Source of the DNA: Paramecium sonneborni
Lineage: Eukaryota > Ciliophora > Oligohymenophorea > Peniculida > Parameciidae
Reading direction: 5' to 3'
NCBI GenBank assembly: GCA_905182985.1
Contig: CAJJDN010000002.1
Location: 829,148-893,147, forward strand
Length of the DNA: 64,000 bases
In this document: positions 33,512-45,632 of the stretch, piece after piece
How positions within the stretch are numbered: position 1 is the stretch's first letter
Layout of the letters: every line of letters starts with the position of its first letter
Position numbers and translations under genes: made by a program
Notes under the pieces: model-generated
Database searches by the model: none
What the model saw: only the letters and a program-made list of their open reading frames with translations
Told to the model about the DNA's origin: nothing

Positions 33512-35523
33512 TCATTTATTTAAATTCACTACTTTGATGTTACCATTAGGGTATTCAATTTTTTTAATTTTATCTTAATCAATTGTTTATTTAACTCCAT
33601 CAGGATAAAAAACCTCCTCTTCTCCTTTATAATTTATATATTTTTTTGTTCCATCATGATATAATATCTATTTACTACCATCAACAAATGTAATTTCCAA
33701 TTATTTATTGCTAAAATATATAACCTATTATAATTTAAGTTAAACTTACTGAAATTCCTTAAGGTAAATAAGTTTGAGTAGAATTATTTTTTTAATAATA
33801 ATATATTTTAATTCCATTTGGAAGCTCTTACTTAATATCTTTATTAGGAAAATGTACAATTACATAATCATTTGGAAATATTTCTTTAATAAATCCTTTC
33901 ATTCCCTCAACCACCTTCTTTCCAGATTTATATATTTTAATTATTTTTCCATCTGATCGCTATTATTTTTCAACAGGCTTTTCCTTTTTGTTACATTATT
34001 TTAAATAGTCTTTGTAAAATGAATTATGATCAAATTCAAATTCTTCAATAAATAATTTCTTATTTATATCATCAATAGAAAACTAAAATTCTTTATTCTA
34101 TATTAATTCAAATAAAGGAATTGGTTTTACAATTTCTTAAGGAGAATCTTATGATTTTTTTTAATTATTTTCTTAAACTTTTTAATCTTTTTGCTTTTAT
34201 TCATTTGCTTGCTATAACTTTTTTTTTTAATTTGCAATTAATTCTTAAACTTCTACATTTTATTCATATTCATTAATTATTTAAGATAATTAGATAATTT
34301 TTTTTTAATTTAGAGTGTTTTATTCTTCTAAATCTTTTGTTTATTATATTTTATCTTAATAATACTTTTAATATTTTTGTTTCTTTTAAAATAATTTTTA
34401 TTATTTTTTATCGTTTTCTTCTTTTAGATTTTCAATTTATTTTTTTAGTCCTTCAATTTCTTAAATTAAAGATTTGTTAGGCTCATTCTAATGAGTCTTT
34501 TAAATCATATCAAGAACATTTTATTTTTTAGTAATTTTTTCATATTCTTTTTTTTTTAATTCTTCAAATTCTTGTATTTGACTAAATTTATTAAACTCAA
34601 GCAACTCTTTTTCATACTTTAAAACTTTAAATTAATAATTAATTTCTGTTTTTTCTTTTTTTAATCTTTAATTTTCAATTTTATTGGTATCAATCAAATT
34701 TTATAATAAATCAATTTAATTTTTGAAATATTTTTTAGCATTTTCATATTCTTCTTCATTAGGCTCTTCAATATTTTAAAAACTTTCAATTTGCTTATTG
34801 TATAAATTAGTATCAATAAATTATCTTAATTATTTAACTTTTTAATCATCATTTATTTGTACTAATGGTTTTCGAGGTTAATTTAAATTAGAATTTTCTC
34901 TTTAACATGGCAATAAAATATTACTTTTTTTCTTTAAATATTCACCAACTATTTTTTACTTTTTCTCAATGTTTTCATCATCTTTAATTTAATAAAATTC
35001 TTAATTTGTTAAGCGTTATATAGGTCTAGTATCTTCAATAATTTGATAATTATAATCTTATTATTGCTCTTAAATTTTCTCAAAATAATCTTCTTCCTGA
35101 TGATTAAAACTTCTGATTTGTTTTTATTATGGAACTCTTTTAGATTTTATTTTTAATTGATTTTTGTTTGTTAAGTATTGAATTTATTTTTCTATCGGAT
35201 TATTATTATAAATTATTTCACCTTATTCTAAATCATTATATGGTACGTCTAAATTTATCATATGTTTATAAGAATCCTTAATATGAAAAATATTTTACTT
35301 AAAAGTAATTTTTTGGATCATATTACTAATTATTATCTGAATATTGATTATCATATTCATCCATAATATTTTACATAAATTGTTAAAAGCTAATTTATTG
35401 TTCTTTTTTAGATTTATAATAATTACCTTATCCTGAATGTTAATATTCTTCAATGATTGCTTTAATTAATTTCTCATTTGTTCTTGTAAAATTTAAATTA
35501 TCATTTTATTATCGTTATTGCAT
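33512..35523 (-). CDS. SAS-4/CPAP (CENPJ) centriole-assembly protein
   Basis: 654 residues from ATG (complement of 35521-35523) to TGA at 33512; introns of 22 and 25 nt; exon sum 1965 nt. Most of the protein is Lys/Glu/Gln-rich coiled coil. The C-terminal ~150 residues carry the T-complex-10/G-box beta-repeats: RSDGKIIKIYKSGKKVVE, FPNDYVIVHFPNKDIKQELP, LEITFVDGSKQILYHDGTKK, EEVFYPDGVKQTI and IEYPNGNIKVV, alternating FxDG/YPNG turns. In other species this domain of SAS-4/CPAP binds STIL/Ana2 during procentriole formation, fitting a cell that builds thousands of basal bodies. Shorter than human CPAP (over 1300). The domain is clear; orthology is inferred. Confidence 0.86.
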
Positions 35524-35693
35524 AATTAGAATTTATAATTATTAAGAATTAAAATAACAAGAAAAGAAAATAAAATTTAAGCAAGATTTAAAAATAGATA
35601 AAATAGATGATTTTATTTCTTATAGAAATATAAAAAAAAGATTGATATGATTATAATAATTTATTCAATGAATTTAAAAAGAATTAAATGTGA

Positions 35694-36385
35694 TCAAACT
35701 ACAACTTTATAATGTTCTGCTGAATGATTACTTGCTCTTGATTTATTTATATATTATTATAATGGATATTTAATTGGAGATTTCGAAGTTGGTTGATATT
35801 CTCCTCTTGAATGAGTAACTCTAGCAATTGCATATAATTTATCTGTCGAAACAGAATAATTAAATTAAAGTTCCTTAATTTTGCTTAATAATAAATGTCT
35901 ATTAAATTCATCTGTCATTTACTAATTTGAGTTATAGTCTTACTTATTATTTTACATTTTATTGTAAGGATGTTTTATTTGTTAAAGATTATTAACTAGT
36001 TAGATTAGAAACTGCTATTTTAGGACTGGCAACACTATCTAATTAAGCTATTTTTGATAAGACATTAGTGCCTTTTAAATAATTCATTAATTTTTTTACT
36101 ATTTTTCGACACTGATGAAGAGATAATTCTAGGTGATGAGGCTGCTGTTATATTTCTAGCCATTTATCTTTGACTTGAACTCTATCTTTCATTTTTCTCA
36201 TTTTTTAAATCCTCATAATTTATTCTGTTTATCAATGTATAAATTTTTCCATAATCCAATGGCTATGTTTATAATAAGCATAAAAATTATTCCCAACTTT
36301 CAGATAAATAGGCTTATTAATTCTATGGATATTGTGTTAGATTTATTCTAAAGAATTAATCAAATAGAGCAAAAAGTGAGTCCAT
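35694..36385 (-). CDS. Hypothetical protein
   Basis: 213 residues from ATG (complement of 36383-36385) to TGA at 35694, with introns of 28 and 22 nt; exon sum 642 nt. The N-terminal ~75 residues look folded (MDSLFALFDQFFRINLTQYP and GKIYTLINRINYEDLKNE). A Ser/Thr-rich middle and a C-terminal segment (MTDEFNRHLLLSKIKELQF, then VTHSRGEYQPTSKSPIKYPL) follow. No family recognised. Lies 170 bp from the SAS-4 start. Confidence 0.62.
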
Positions 36386-36499
36386 TTTAAATAATTTAAC
36401 GATTAAAAATTACAGAATATATTTCTCTATGTTAACAATTTTATATAACAAAAAAAATAAATGTCAAATTAAGTCATTTATTTAAATTTCAAAAAATAT

Positions 36500-38836
36500 T
36501 CATCATTTATTTGGTTAGTATTTAATTTGAAATAATTTACTGTTTTATAATAATGAAGTTTATTCTGATTAATCTTATAGTACTTATTATTTTTAAATTT
36601 CTTAATTTTTTTAAGATTATTCTTCAACTTCCAATTCTTATAATTTCTTTTTCAATTAAGAAACAGTTGTTATCATATAATCAAATGAGATCTTTGATTA
36701 ATCTTAAGTAGATCGAGATGATCTTGATTGACTTGAATGATTCAAAGACATTTACAATCCTTATCGATTTTGGTATATCTAAAATTTATTTATTTTTTTT
36801 ACTTTTTAAGTAGTTAGAGCTTTTTTAGGTTTAATATCTTATTTAATAAATTTATTAAAAAATTAAGGCATTGCTTCTAATGTATTTTAAATTGGTTAAG
36901 GAGGTGTATTTAAAGCAGTTGACCTTTATTAAGTATTTGCTGTTTTTACAATACTTACTTTTCCACCATTTATAACACTTTTTTATTCAATTACAGGAGG
37001 CAAAGATGAATGAAAATTTTATGTGAAATTATTTTTATTAATTTCAAGTAATGTATTTTACAATAGAATATTATTCGCTTATTAATCTTCTACCTTTTTT
37101 TTTAAATTTTATGCAGTTGTCTTACTAATTTAATTAGATTGAATATTTATACACTTTTCTTTCAAATTAAGTAAGATTACAACACTCGGTATATTTAAGA
37201 TAACAATCTAAACAAACTTAAGTTTTTAATTATCTCCAACTAGGATTAAATTTTAATAATTTATATTTATCTTCAGATAATTTACCCCATACTTTCAAAA
37301 TTAATGCTGGAACAGTTTTAAAATTTAATTTAAAATCTTCTTATTCTTCATCTAAATATCTACATAATTCTTAAATTTCAGCATGAACTTAATCAGAAGT
37401 TTTTTTATTATTTACAAGTTTATATTTCTCTACCAAAATTTCTTATTGACTTTATGTACCAGAATTTTATTATTATTATTCAAAATAATTAGACAATTAA
37501 TAATCTAAAATATATAGAATAAGATAATTACCTTTATGAATAAATTATTTTGATCTTGTTTTAATATGTTAATTTAATTTAAGTAATTCACTTTTTTTAT
37601 CATTTTTAATTTTAATTTTTTATAAATCTTCTGATAGTCTAGTAAATTCGTTACTTACTAATTACTANTCATCATTTATTTGGTTAGTATTTAATTTGAA
37701 ATAATTTACTGTTTTATAATAATGAAGTTTATTCTGATTAATCTTATAGTACTTATTATTTTTAAATTTCTTAATTTTTTTAAGATTATTCTTCAACTTC
37801 CAATTCTTATAATTTCTTTTTCAATTAAGAAACAGTTGTTATCATATAATCAAATGAGATCTTTGATTAATCTTAAGTAGATCGAGATGATCTTGATTGA
37901 CTTGAATGATTCAAAGACATTTACAATCCTTATCGATTTTGGTATATCTAAAATTTATTTATTTTTTTTACTTTTTAAGTAGTTAGAGCTTTTTTAGGTT
38001 TAATATCTTATTTAATAAATTTATTAAAAAATTAAGGCATTGCTTCTAATGTATTTTAAATTGGTTAAGGAGGTGTATTTAAAGCAGTTGACCTTTATTA
38101 AGTATTTGCTGTTTTTACAATACTTACTTTTCCACCATTTATAACACTTTTTTATTCAATTACAGGAGGCAAAGATGAATGAAAATTTTATGTGAAATTA
38201 TTTTTATTAATTTCAAGTAATGTATTTTACAATAGAATATTATTCGCTTATTAATCTTCTACCTTTTTTTTTAAATTTTATGCAGTTGTCTTACTAATTT
38301 AATTAGATTGAATATTTATACACTTTTCTTTCAAATTAAGTAAGATTACAACACTCGGTATATTTAAGATAACAATCTAAACAAACTTAAGTTTTTAATT
38401 ATCTCCAACTAGGATTAAATTTTAATAATTTATATTTATCTTCAGATAATTTACCCCATACTTTCAAAATTAATGCTGGAACAGTTTTAAAATTTAATTT
38501 AAAATCTTCTTATTCTTCATCTAAATATCTACATAATTCTTAAATTTCAGCATGAACTTAATCAGAAGTTTTTTTATTATTTACAAGTTTATATTTCTCT
38601 ACCAAAATTTCTTATTGACTTTATGTACCAGAATTTTATTATTATTATTCAAAATAATTAGACAATTAATAATCTAAAATATATAGAATAAGATAATTAC
38701 CTTTATGAATAAATTATTTTGATCTTGTTTTAATATGTTAATTTAATTTAAGTAATTCACTTTTTTTATCATTTTTAATTTTAATTTTTTATAAATCTTC
38801 TGATAGTCTAGTAAATTCGTTACTTACTAATTACTA
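36500..38836. repeat. Unmerged contig overlap 4 (1168-bp direct duplication around gap n at 37668)
   Basis: Bases 36500-37667 recur at 37669-38836 (offset 1169) with no difference seen, flanking one n. The first copy ends at the n; the second continues into the 5' exons of the same minus-strand gene. Interpreted as overlapping contig ends. Confidence 0.93.
36503..37667 (-). CDS. C-terminal fragment of the 682-residue gene (assembly duplicate)
   Basis: Same as the 3' part of the complete gene at 37672-39879. It has the stop at 36503 but lacks all sequence upstream of the gap. Confidence 0.88.
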
Positions 38837-39879
38837 TTAATAGGTAAATGATAGATACTCTTTCAAAACTTTCAATAATTTATTGAAATTATAATTGATA
38901 AAGTTCTGAGGCAAATAAATCACAATTAGAACAGACATTTTCTAATTAATATAAAAGTTCTTCAATTTATCCTTCACTATTGTATTTAACTACTTTTTGA
39001 ATATTTTCAGTTCCTGTGATTACAGGTTCAAGATCTCTTCTAATAATTTTAAAAAGAGGGGAATCTGTTCTAAGTTTTTCAGGATGAGTTGAAAACTTAT
39101 CTTTAACTTTCATACCAGTACAAAACATTAACCAGATTCTATTATCTTGATCAACTTTAAAATATAAAATCATTCTAATAATTTAAATGTTTCCACCTGA
39201 TACTTCTTAAACATGTTTAACAATATTAACACATAATTGTTCTAAATCAGAACTCAATAATGGTGAACTAATGGAATCTGAAACAGATAAGTATTCAGGT
39301 CCATCAAAAGTACTAACTCGTTCATATAATGTTTTTTTATAATCATTCATATTATTGATATTAGTTTTCCTATTTATGAGACAGAATTAAGGAGACCAAG
39401 TTACTTTAATTATTGAATTATGATCACTTTTAGGATAAATGAATCTAAAATATAAAATTAAATAATATACTTTTAAAGAATAGAATTTAATTCTTTTTCT
39501 CTTTAATACAAGAAATTACCAAAGTTTTCTTTATCAAAGTATTCAAAATTGATTACTTCTTATTATTTAGATTATGCCTAATATAGTTGTTAATATAAAT
39601 ACTTGACTAGTCATTAAAACAGCTACAGTATTATCTTATAAAAAAGCTTATTCAACTTATTCAATAAAGACTCTTTCTTTAGTTTTTCTAATTATTTATC
39701 CATTTTAGGCTGTGAAATACCCTATTATTATGTTGAATCTTTATATTACTAAAGTAAGGTTATGCCCATCTATAAATAACCGTATCTGCAAGAAATACTC
39801 CATTACAACTATGACCAGAATTGGGGTTCTTTTTCCAAAGATGAAAGAATAACCATTCAGTACAAGTTCCAAGTTTCAT
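37672..39879 (-). CDS. Conserved-looking 682-residue protein of unknown function
   Basis: From ATG (complement of 39877-39879) to TGA at 37672 with six introns (28, 25, 26, 25, 27 and 28 nt); exon sum 2049 nt, every junction in frame. The N-terminal ~350 residues look globular (GTCTEWLFFHLWKKNPNSG, IYPKSDHNSIIKVTWSPQFC, IRMILYFKVDQDNRIWLMFC). A helical middle (FNPSWRQLKTQVCLDCYLKY) and a Gln/Ser-rich C terminus with a short coiled coil (TVSQLKKKLQELEVEEQS) follow. I do not recognise the family; the DQDNRIWLMFC block resembles ciliary proteins of unknown role, but that is an impression only. Confidence 0.72.
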
Positions 39880-40001
39880 ATAATTTATTTAATATTAATT
39901 ATTTTATTATATAAATTGATATTATTAATTTAATTTAATGAATGTAGTTAAAATAAATGATAATAATATCTTTATTATATTTAATAATTAATTAAATTTT
40001 A

Positions 40002-41070
40002 TCATAAAAATAAATTTTGTTTAACATCTTCTTATAATTAATTATTGAATGTGTCATTCTTTTATAATTATTTAATATTACTTAGATTTAACATTTAAAT
40101 TAACTAAATTTTGAACTGCTCATTACTAATCTTTGTATTCTATTAAATGCTGCTGGTGTTTAATAATAATCATCACTAAATAAAAATTAATTCCTATTTA
40201 CTTATAAATTTTTGATGGTGTTTGATCTAATTATTACATTGATAACATTTGTCTTGATTCTATTTATATTGGTATTATGTTATTAATATTTTTGTTCTCT
40301 TTTTCTTTCTATATTTCTTTCAATTAATTTTTCTTATATATCAAATATTTTCTATGCATCCTATTTCTTCTTGGATGCTTACTGATATATTTGTTTCTAA
40401 TTTCAAACTTCATATACTCTTTTTATACATTATTATTTAAATTGCTTCTTGTCCTCAAAGTAGTATTTTAATTTTGTATTATTATTGGCTCAACTATCTA
40501 ATCCTCTTCTTCATCTGTATCTGTCATCAAGCTTACATACTTTTTATTTAAAAATATTATTTCCATTGCTTTCCTTTCATAAGGGTTCACAAATTAATCT
40601 AAAATAGTATTCCTACCTTCTTTAATTCAAATTTAAAACCCTTTTTATTAAAATTGTTATCTAATTTTCTATAACTTTTCATAAAATTCATTCATTCTCT
40701 TCTTCATTCCAGAATTCCAATGATTCTTTATTGCATTATCAGTTCTTCCTTCTAAATGCTTTGCTATTTCTGCCCATTCATTACTAATAGCTTCATGATA
40801 CAAAAATAAAATCCATTCTTCATCATATTCCCAAGGAGACTTTTTTATTAATGGATTCAGATGATTATGCCATCTAAATTATTAATATTATTCTACCGTT
40901 CTCTACATTACTTTCCTATTCTACCTTATAACTTAGATGCTATAAATGTCCATTTATGTGGCCCATATTATTCCACTAATTACATTACTTACGCATCCTC
41001 ATAATCACTCCATGGTTCTAAATTTATTATATCAAATACTTTTTTTTATTTTCTCAACCTTTTTTCTCAT
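40002..41070 (-). CDS. R2R3-type Myb DNA-binding protein
   Basis: 315 residues from ATG (complement of 41068-41070) to TGA at 40002; introns of 22, 23, 27, 26 and 23 nt; exon sum 948 nt. Two Myb repeats start almost at the N terminus. R2 runs from KPWSDYEDAQVMQLVEQYG to GRIGKQCRERWHNHLNP; R3 runs from KKSPWEYDEEWILFLYHEAI to GRTDNAIKNHWNSGMKKRM. These blocks are nearly those of animal c-Myb R2 and R3. The C-terminal half is acidic (TDTDEEEDQIVEP) then basic and helical, with no known domain. Removal of the 27-nt intron (GTTTTA...GGTAG) is needed to pass a TGA after R3. A transcription factor acting in the nucleus. Confidence 0.95.
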
Positions 41071-41971
41071 TCAAAATTATAAATACTATATATTTTATAA
41101 AATTAACGATTATTAAATTCATTATTATCAATAAAATTATCTTTACTTTTTTTAATCACTCTTTCTTTATCTCTATCCCTTCATTTCATATTATCCATTA
41201 AACTAACCTCTTTTAATCTATTTAAAAAATCCTTATATTTTATCTAAATTGTTTACAAAATCTTTTTACGAATCATTAATATTATATCCTTCTTAAACAA
41301 TCTAATTATTCAATATATCTATTTTTATTCATAATTTTAACTTTAATCTTTATATTCTTCCTTTCTATATTCATCATATTACATATATCAATTTTAATTC
41401 TATAACTTAATTTAAGCACAATTCCTCCTCTTCTATTATTTCTTTTAATTATAATATGACTTTCCCTTAAATTGATTTAAGAAAACTCATGTCGCAAATT
41501 TAAAATTTAAAACTTATTATCAATTATATATTATTAAGAATATTTAATAAAAACCCTTCATATTTTATCTTGAATCTTAAATAAGATGAAATTTTAGAAT
41601 TTATATTCTCAAAAATCATAAAAAACTAATTAAGAAATAATTTCTCCTTTTTATAATGTAAAATTATACAGAATTTGTCTTAAATTATTTTAAAACTCTT
41701 TCTATATTTAAGGAATTCCTTTTTGTTTATCTCTCATATTTATTGTTCAAAAGAAGAATCAATTTTATATCATTAAATTTCCCTACTTTTTGGAATATTT
41801 TAAAATTTATTTATTTAAACTTTCAAACTTTTCTAGTTCTTTACTTTCTAAAATCAATCAATGTTCACAAATTTAATCAATGATATCGATTTTATTATTC
41901 ATATTTTCTTCATATAAAGTTATTTTTGGCTCTAATAATTTTAATGATAATTTTATTATTTTATAATCGTT
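41071..41971. other. Divergent region, 901 bp, with a coding-like minus-strand segment
   Basis: Between the Myb start (minus) and the coiled-coil gene (plus). On the minus strand, roughly 41100-41330, a frame reads VQEGYNINDSQKDFVNNLDK then FFKQIKRGQFNG, with a preceding YDEYRKEEYKDQSQNYEQKQ in another frame. This may be an unrecognised small gene; no start or splice solution found. Confidence 0.35.
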
Positions 41972-42832
41972 ATGAGTTTCGATGATAATTAGCTTGATGT
42001 ATCAAGCATATCTATTATAAAAAAGTTTCTAAATTCTGAACTACTTGAAGAATCTGAATTTGATTTAGAACAAGCAAATGAATAAAACAAAAAACCTTAA
42101 TAGTTCAACTTAAATTTAATGCTTGAATAAAAAAAAAATAAAAACTGTTAAAAAAAATAATAAGAATTATCAGAAAATTAAGACCTAAATTACTTACTTA
42201 ATGAATTAAGATAAGAGCAAAAGAATTTTTAAGCTGAACTAGAACATATACAAACTTAATTTATTTAAGAAATAAAGTTTTTAATGCAAAAAATTTCTGA
42301 TCAAAACTAATTGTTTTATAAGCAACAAGAATATTAACTTTCCTTAATCTAATAAAAGAAACAAAAATTATAATTGCAATCTCCTTAGCAATCATATTCA
42401 TTTTTGTATCAAATGAACCCAAATCTATAATTATACTAGAAATTTAATACAGATACTAAAAATTTTTTAGTAAAATTATTACAGAATATTAAAACAACAA
42501 AAATATGTTAAGAAATATTTAATACGCAAGAATAAAACTTTCAATCCCAAACATCAAGATCTCCTCTTACTTAATTAAATAAAGTATTTTCTAGGCAAGC
42601 ATCTATGGAAAAAAAACAACTGTTTAGTAACAAAACAAATAATACAAACATGAAATTTAATTTAATCATGCCAATAAAAAGAGACACCTAATCTTTTTGG
42701 AATCAACCTAGTGAAAGAAAGTGTAGTTTAACTTCTAAAATAAGTTCTAGTCCATATGAAAAGAGAGATAAATACTTAGTTCAATAAGCATTATATAAAT
42801 AGTCATCAGATTTCTTAAAATTTAAATGTTGA
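41972..42832 (+). CDS. Hypothetical coiled-coil protein
   Basis: 286 residues from ATG 41972 to TGA 42830, intronless. The first ~140 residues are Glu/Gln/Lys-rich heptad-like sequence (LNYLLNELRQEQKNFQAELE), followed by a Ser/Thr/Asn-rich basic tail with RSPLTQL and FWNQPSERKCSLTSKISSS. Typical of cytoskeletal or scaffold proteins; no family assigned. Confidence 0.65.
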
Positions 42833-43469
42833 TATTGATTCATATTTTTTTATCATTATAATTATTTTGATAAGTAAAGTTTAACACTTTATTTTGAATT
42901 TAAAATATTATCTTAAAAATTTACATCAAAGTATGCATATAATTAATCTTGTCATATAAATTCTAATTACAAACAGCACAAAAAGTTTATAAGTATAAAG
43001 AAATAATTTTATTTAATAATTTTTTACTTAAATTATTTAAATTATATGATTCATATTTTTGAATTCAGATTTTCTGTCTAATAAATATATGCTTCCTTAT
43101 AGATAAACAACAATACCTTTAAGAATTTATTATTATTTTTAATAAAAATTTCATGTAATCAAATAATCCATAAAACAATTCACGCTAAACTTAAATCAAA
43201 TTGCCAACTCAATTAGAGGAATAAAATTTAGGGAATACTTCTCAAGTTCCTTATGCCATAACAAAAAACCCTATAGTTTAGAGAAGGGAATCCAAAAGAA
43301 AAACAAGTACTTGATTAAATTATGCATTTTACATCTTGCCAATCTTTATAAATGAATTTTATTCTAGAATTCCCAATTTCTTTTATTTCTGGAAGGGCAG
43401 ATCTTCTTAACAATAAGAGTTAAAAAAATTAGAAACTAATAAACGGCATTATTATTCCATTAAAATCCA
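42833..43469. other. Unresolved stretch, 637 bp
   Basis: Open frames overlap from about 43091 onward (for example ATG 43091, MLPYRQTTIPLRIYYYF, and another reading LDQIMHFTSCQSLQMNFIL). These are probably 5' exons of the next gene, but no consistent splice pattern emerges. Confidence 0.35.
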
Positions 43470-44753
43470 ATGTTATTTGTTAAAAAATACTCTGAAGCTA
43501 AGAATTTTATAGAAAATGCAAGATTATTTTTATATCAAAAGATACTAATAAAACTTTTATAATAAAAAAGCTTTGACTTGCATCTAAAAATGTAATTAAT
43601 ATTTTAACTAAGCTATCAGAAATTATCTTCAATTAAAATGAACACGAAGAGTTTTTTTGTAAAAAAAAAAAGAAAATTTAAGTTTTACTTGAAAAATGTA
43701 ACTCATTTTCATCCAAAGAAATATATAAATATTTAGATAACAAGCTAGAAAAGGTATCCATAAATATTACTGAAATAAATTAATGTAATTAGAATTATAA
43801 AATGTGAATTCGAATAATTGAACATTTCTATATTGTAAGAACAGTAAAAAAGGATATTATTTTTAGAATTTGTAAATCTCTTTAAGTTTAGAATTATTAA
43901 TGTATTTATAATATTAATTTTATTTGAAGTTTTATTCGATAAATCCAAATTTTATATAGTATTATGGACAAGCTGCCAAAATAATCTCGATAATGTTCAA
44001 GATATAAAAGCTAGCCTCTTATAAAACGATAACTCCTTATTTTTATAGAAATATTTATCATTTTTAGAATAACTTTCGAATCTGTTATAATTAATATTCA
44101 ACTAAACCTAAGTTGCAAAAAAATTCGAATAATTTTTTTAATGCTAGTTAAGAATGTTAAATTAATATAGGTTTCAAAATATGTAATTGTTTAGAGTATC
44201 TCTTTTGTTTTAAATATTAAATCAAAATTTTTATTGTAGTTATGAATAAATCACAAATTAATAGCCCAAAGTATCAAATCTATTTAGAATATTGAAGGTG
44301 TCATCAGAAATAATAGATTCTACTAATTCTATAGCGATTAAATTTTTAGATTTGGATTATACATTTTATGTTATTTAAATATCATAAATACTAGGAGAGA
44401 TGGAATCATAATACATTCTCAAGTTTTTTTTACATGAAGTCATTTTATATCTGTATCATGAAAGGATTAGAAATCTATATCCAATAAAACTTTATTTATT
44501 GCAACAATATTGTAGAATTTTATCTAAATATAAAATCATTAGAGCTATTTTCTTAATCTTAGGCAAAAATCAAAAGCACAAAGAATCATTTTGTTATTTC
44601 TCATTAATTTATACATTTTTAATCAAGGATTTTTCGTTTGATTAAAAATTATTAAGTATCTTAAAATTAATTAATATCTTAGCAATACTATTGCACATTA
44701 AGTTTTAAAGATATTTCTAGTATGTTAAAATCTTTAAAATTAAATCAAACTGA
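43470..44753 (+). CDS. Hypothetical protein, long TGA-free frame with uncertain exon limits
   Basis: A 427-codon frame without TGA from ATG 43470 to TGA 44751. By my rough estimate TGA should occur about once per 60 codons by chance at this base composition, so this length suggests real coding DNA. The translation is Leu/Ile/Phe-rich (IINVFIILILFEVLFDKSKF, YLSFLEQLSNLLQLIFNQTQ, GEMESQYILKFFLHEVILYL), compatible with a helical-repeat or membrane protein. Other frames also look coding in places (KLSEIIFNQNEHEEFF near 43620; KDISSMLKSLKLNQTDIVIN near 44710), so introns remain to be placed and both ends are uncertain. Confidence 0.45.
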
Positions 44754-45072
44754 TATTGTTATAAATTTATTTTCAGAAACTTAAAAAAGGTTTTTGAAGA
44801 TAAAAGATTTTGATACATCGATTATAAATATAAGTTTATGATGATAGTTTAAAATCCAAAAATGTTGATGAAGATTTAAATTGATATTGTTTTTGTTAAA
44901 TAACTTTTCATTAAAATCATTAATTAAGATTATTTATAAGGATGGAGTTAATTTTTGTAAGTAATTTTAGTGAACATTTTAACTTTATATATTATTATTC
45001 AATATATATACTAAATAATGCTTTATTAAGTACTTTTATATGTGGAATATTTGAAATAATTTCTTTAAAAAA

Positions 45073-45632
45073 ATGGAAAATAAAGTAAAATTGAGCACAT
45101 AGGATGGAGTTATTATTGAAGTAATTGATAGTTTAAAAATAGGTTGATAAAGAGGTAGCATGTAAATCTCATTTAATCAACACCATTATTGATGATACAG
45201 GTAGTGAAGAAGAAATTCCATTACCTAATGTTAAAAGCAGTATCTTAAAGAAGGTGATTTAATACTGTGATTTGCATAGAAATGATAATCCCCCTGAAAT
45301 CGAAAAGCCTTTGAGAAGCAATAATTTGTATGATTATTTTTGATTTTTTAGATCTGATTGTGTAGAGCAAAAAGATGCTGATTTCATTGATATACCTAAT
45401 TTAGAAGAATTATTTGATATTATTTTAGCTGCCAATTACTTGGATATTAAATCTCTATTAGATCTGTCTTGTGCTAAAGTTGCTACATATATTAAAGGTA
45501 TTAATATAATCCATGTTTTAAGGCAAAACTCCTGAAGAAATTAGAAAAACATTTAACATTCAAAATGATTTAACATAAGAGGAAGAATAATAAATTAGAG
45601 AAGAAAATAAATGGGCAGAAGAAACTAGTTGA
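45073..45632 (+). CDS. SKP1: SKP1, SCF ubiquitin-ligase adaptor
   Basis: 162 residues, introns of 22, 24 and 25 nt; exon sum 489 nt. SKP1 bridges cullin-1 and F-box proteins. Its POZ fold starts [20 protein letters not shown], with [19 protein letters not shown]. The F-box-binding C terminus carries [20 protein letters not shown], the hallmark [14 protein letters not shown], then [19 protein letters not shown] and NKWAEE. Length matches the family. The canonical NDFTPEEE proline, which is hydroxylated for oxygen sensing in Dictyostelium and Toxoplasma, is replaced by Gln (NDLTQEEE). Exon 1 ends after EV, and all introns contain the in-frame TGA or frame change expected. Confidence 0.96.

Noticed and set aside
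39001..39350. Start of the 682-residue gene at MNDYKK (39350)
   Set aside because: The frame joins through three upstream introns to an ATG at 39879 with an exact multiple of three, so the inner Met is not the start.
40627..40629. Apparent premature TGA after the Myb repeats, possibly readthrough
   Set aside because: A 27-nt GT...TAG intron removes it and keeps the frame, so no recoding is needed.
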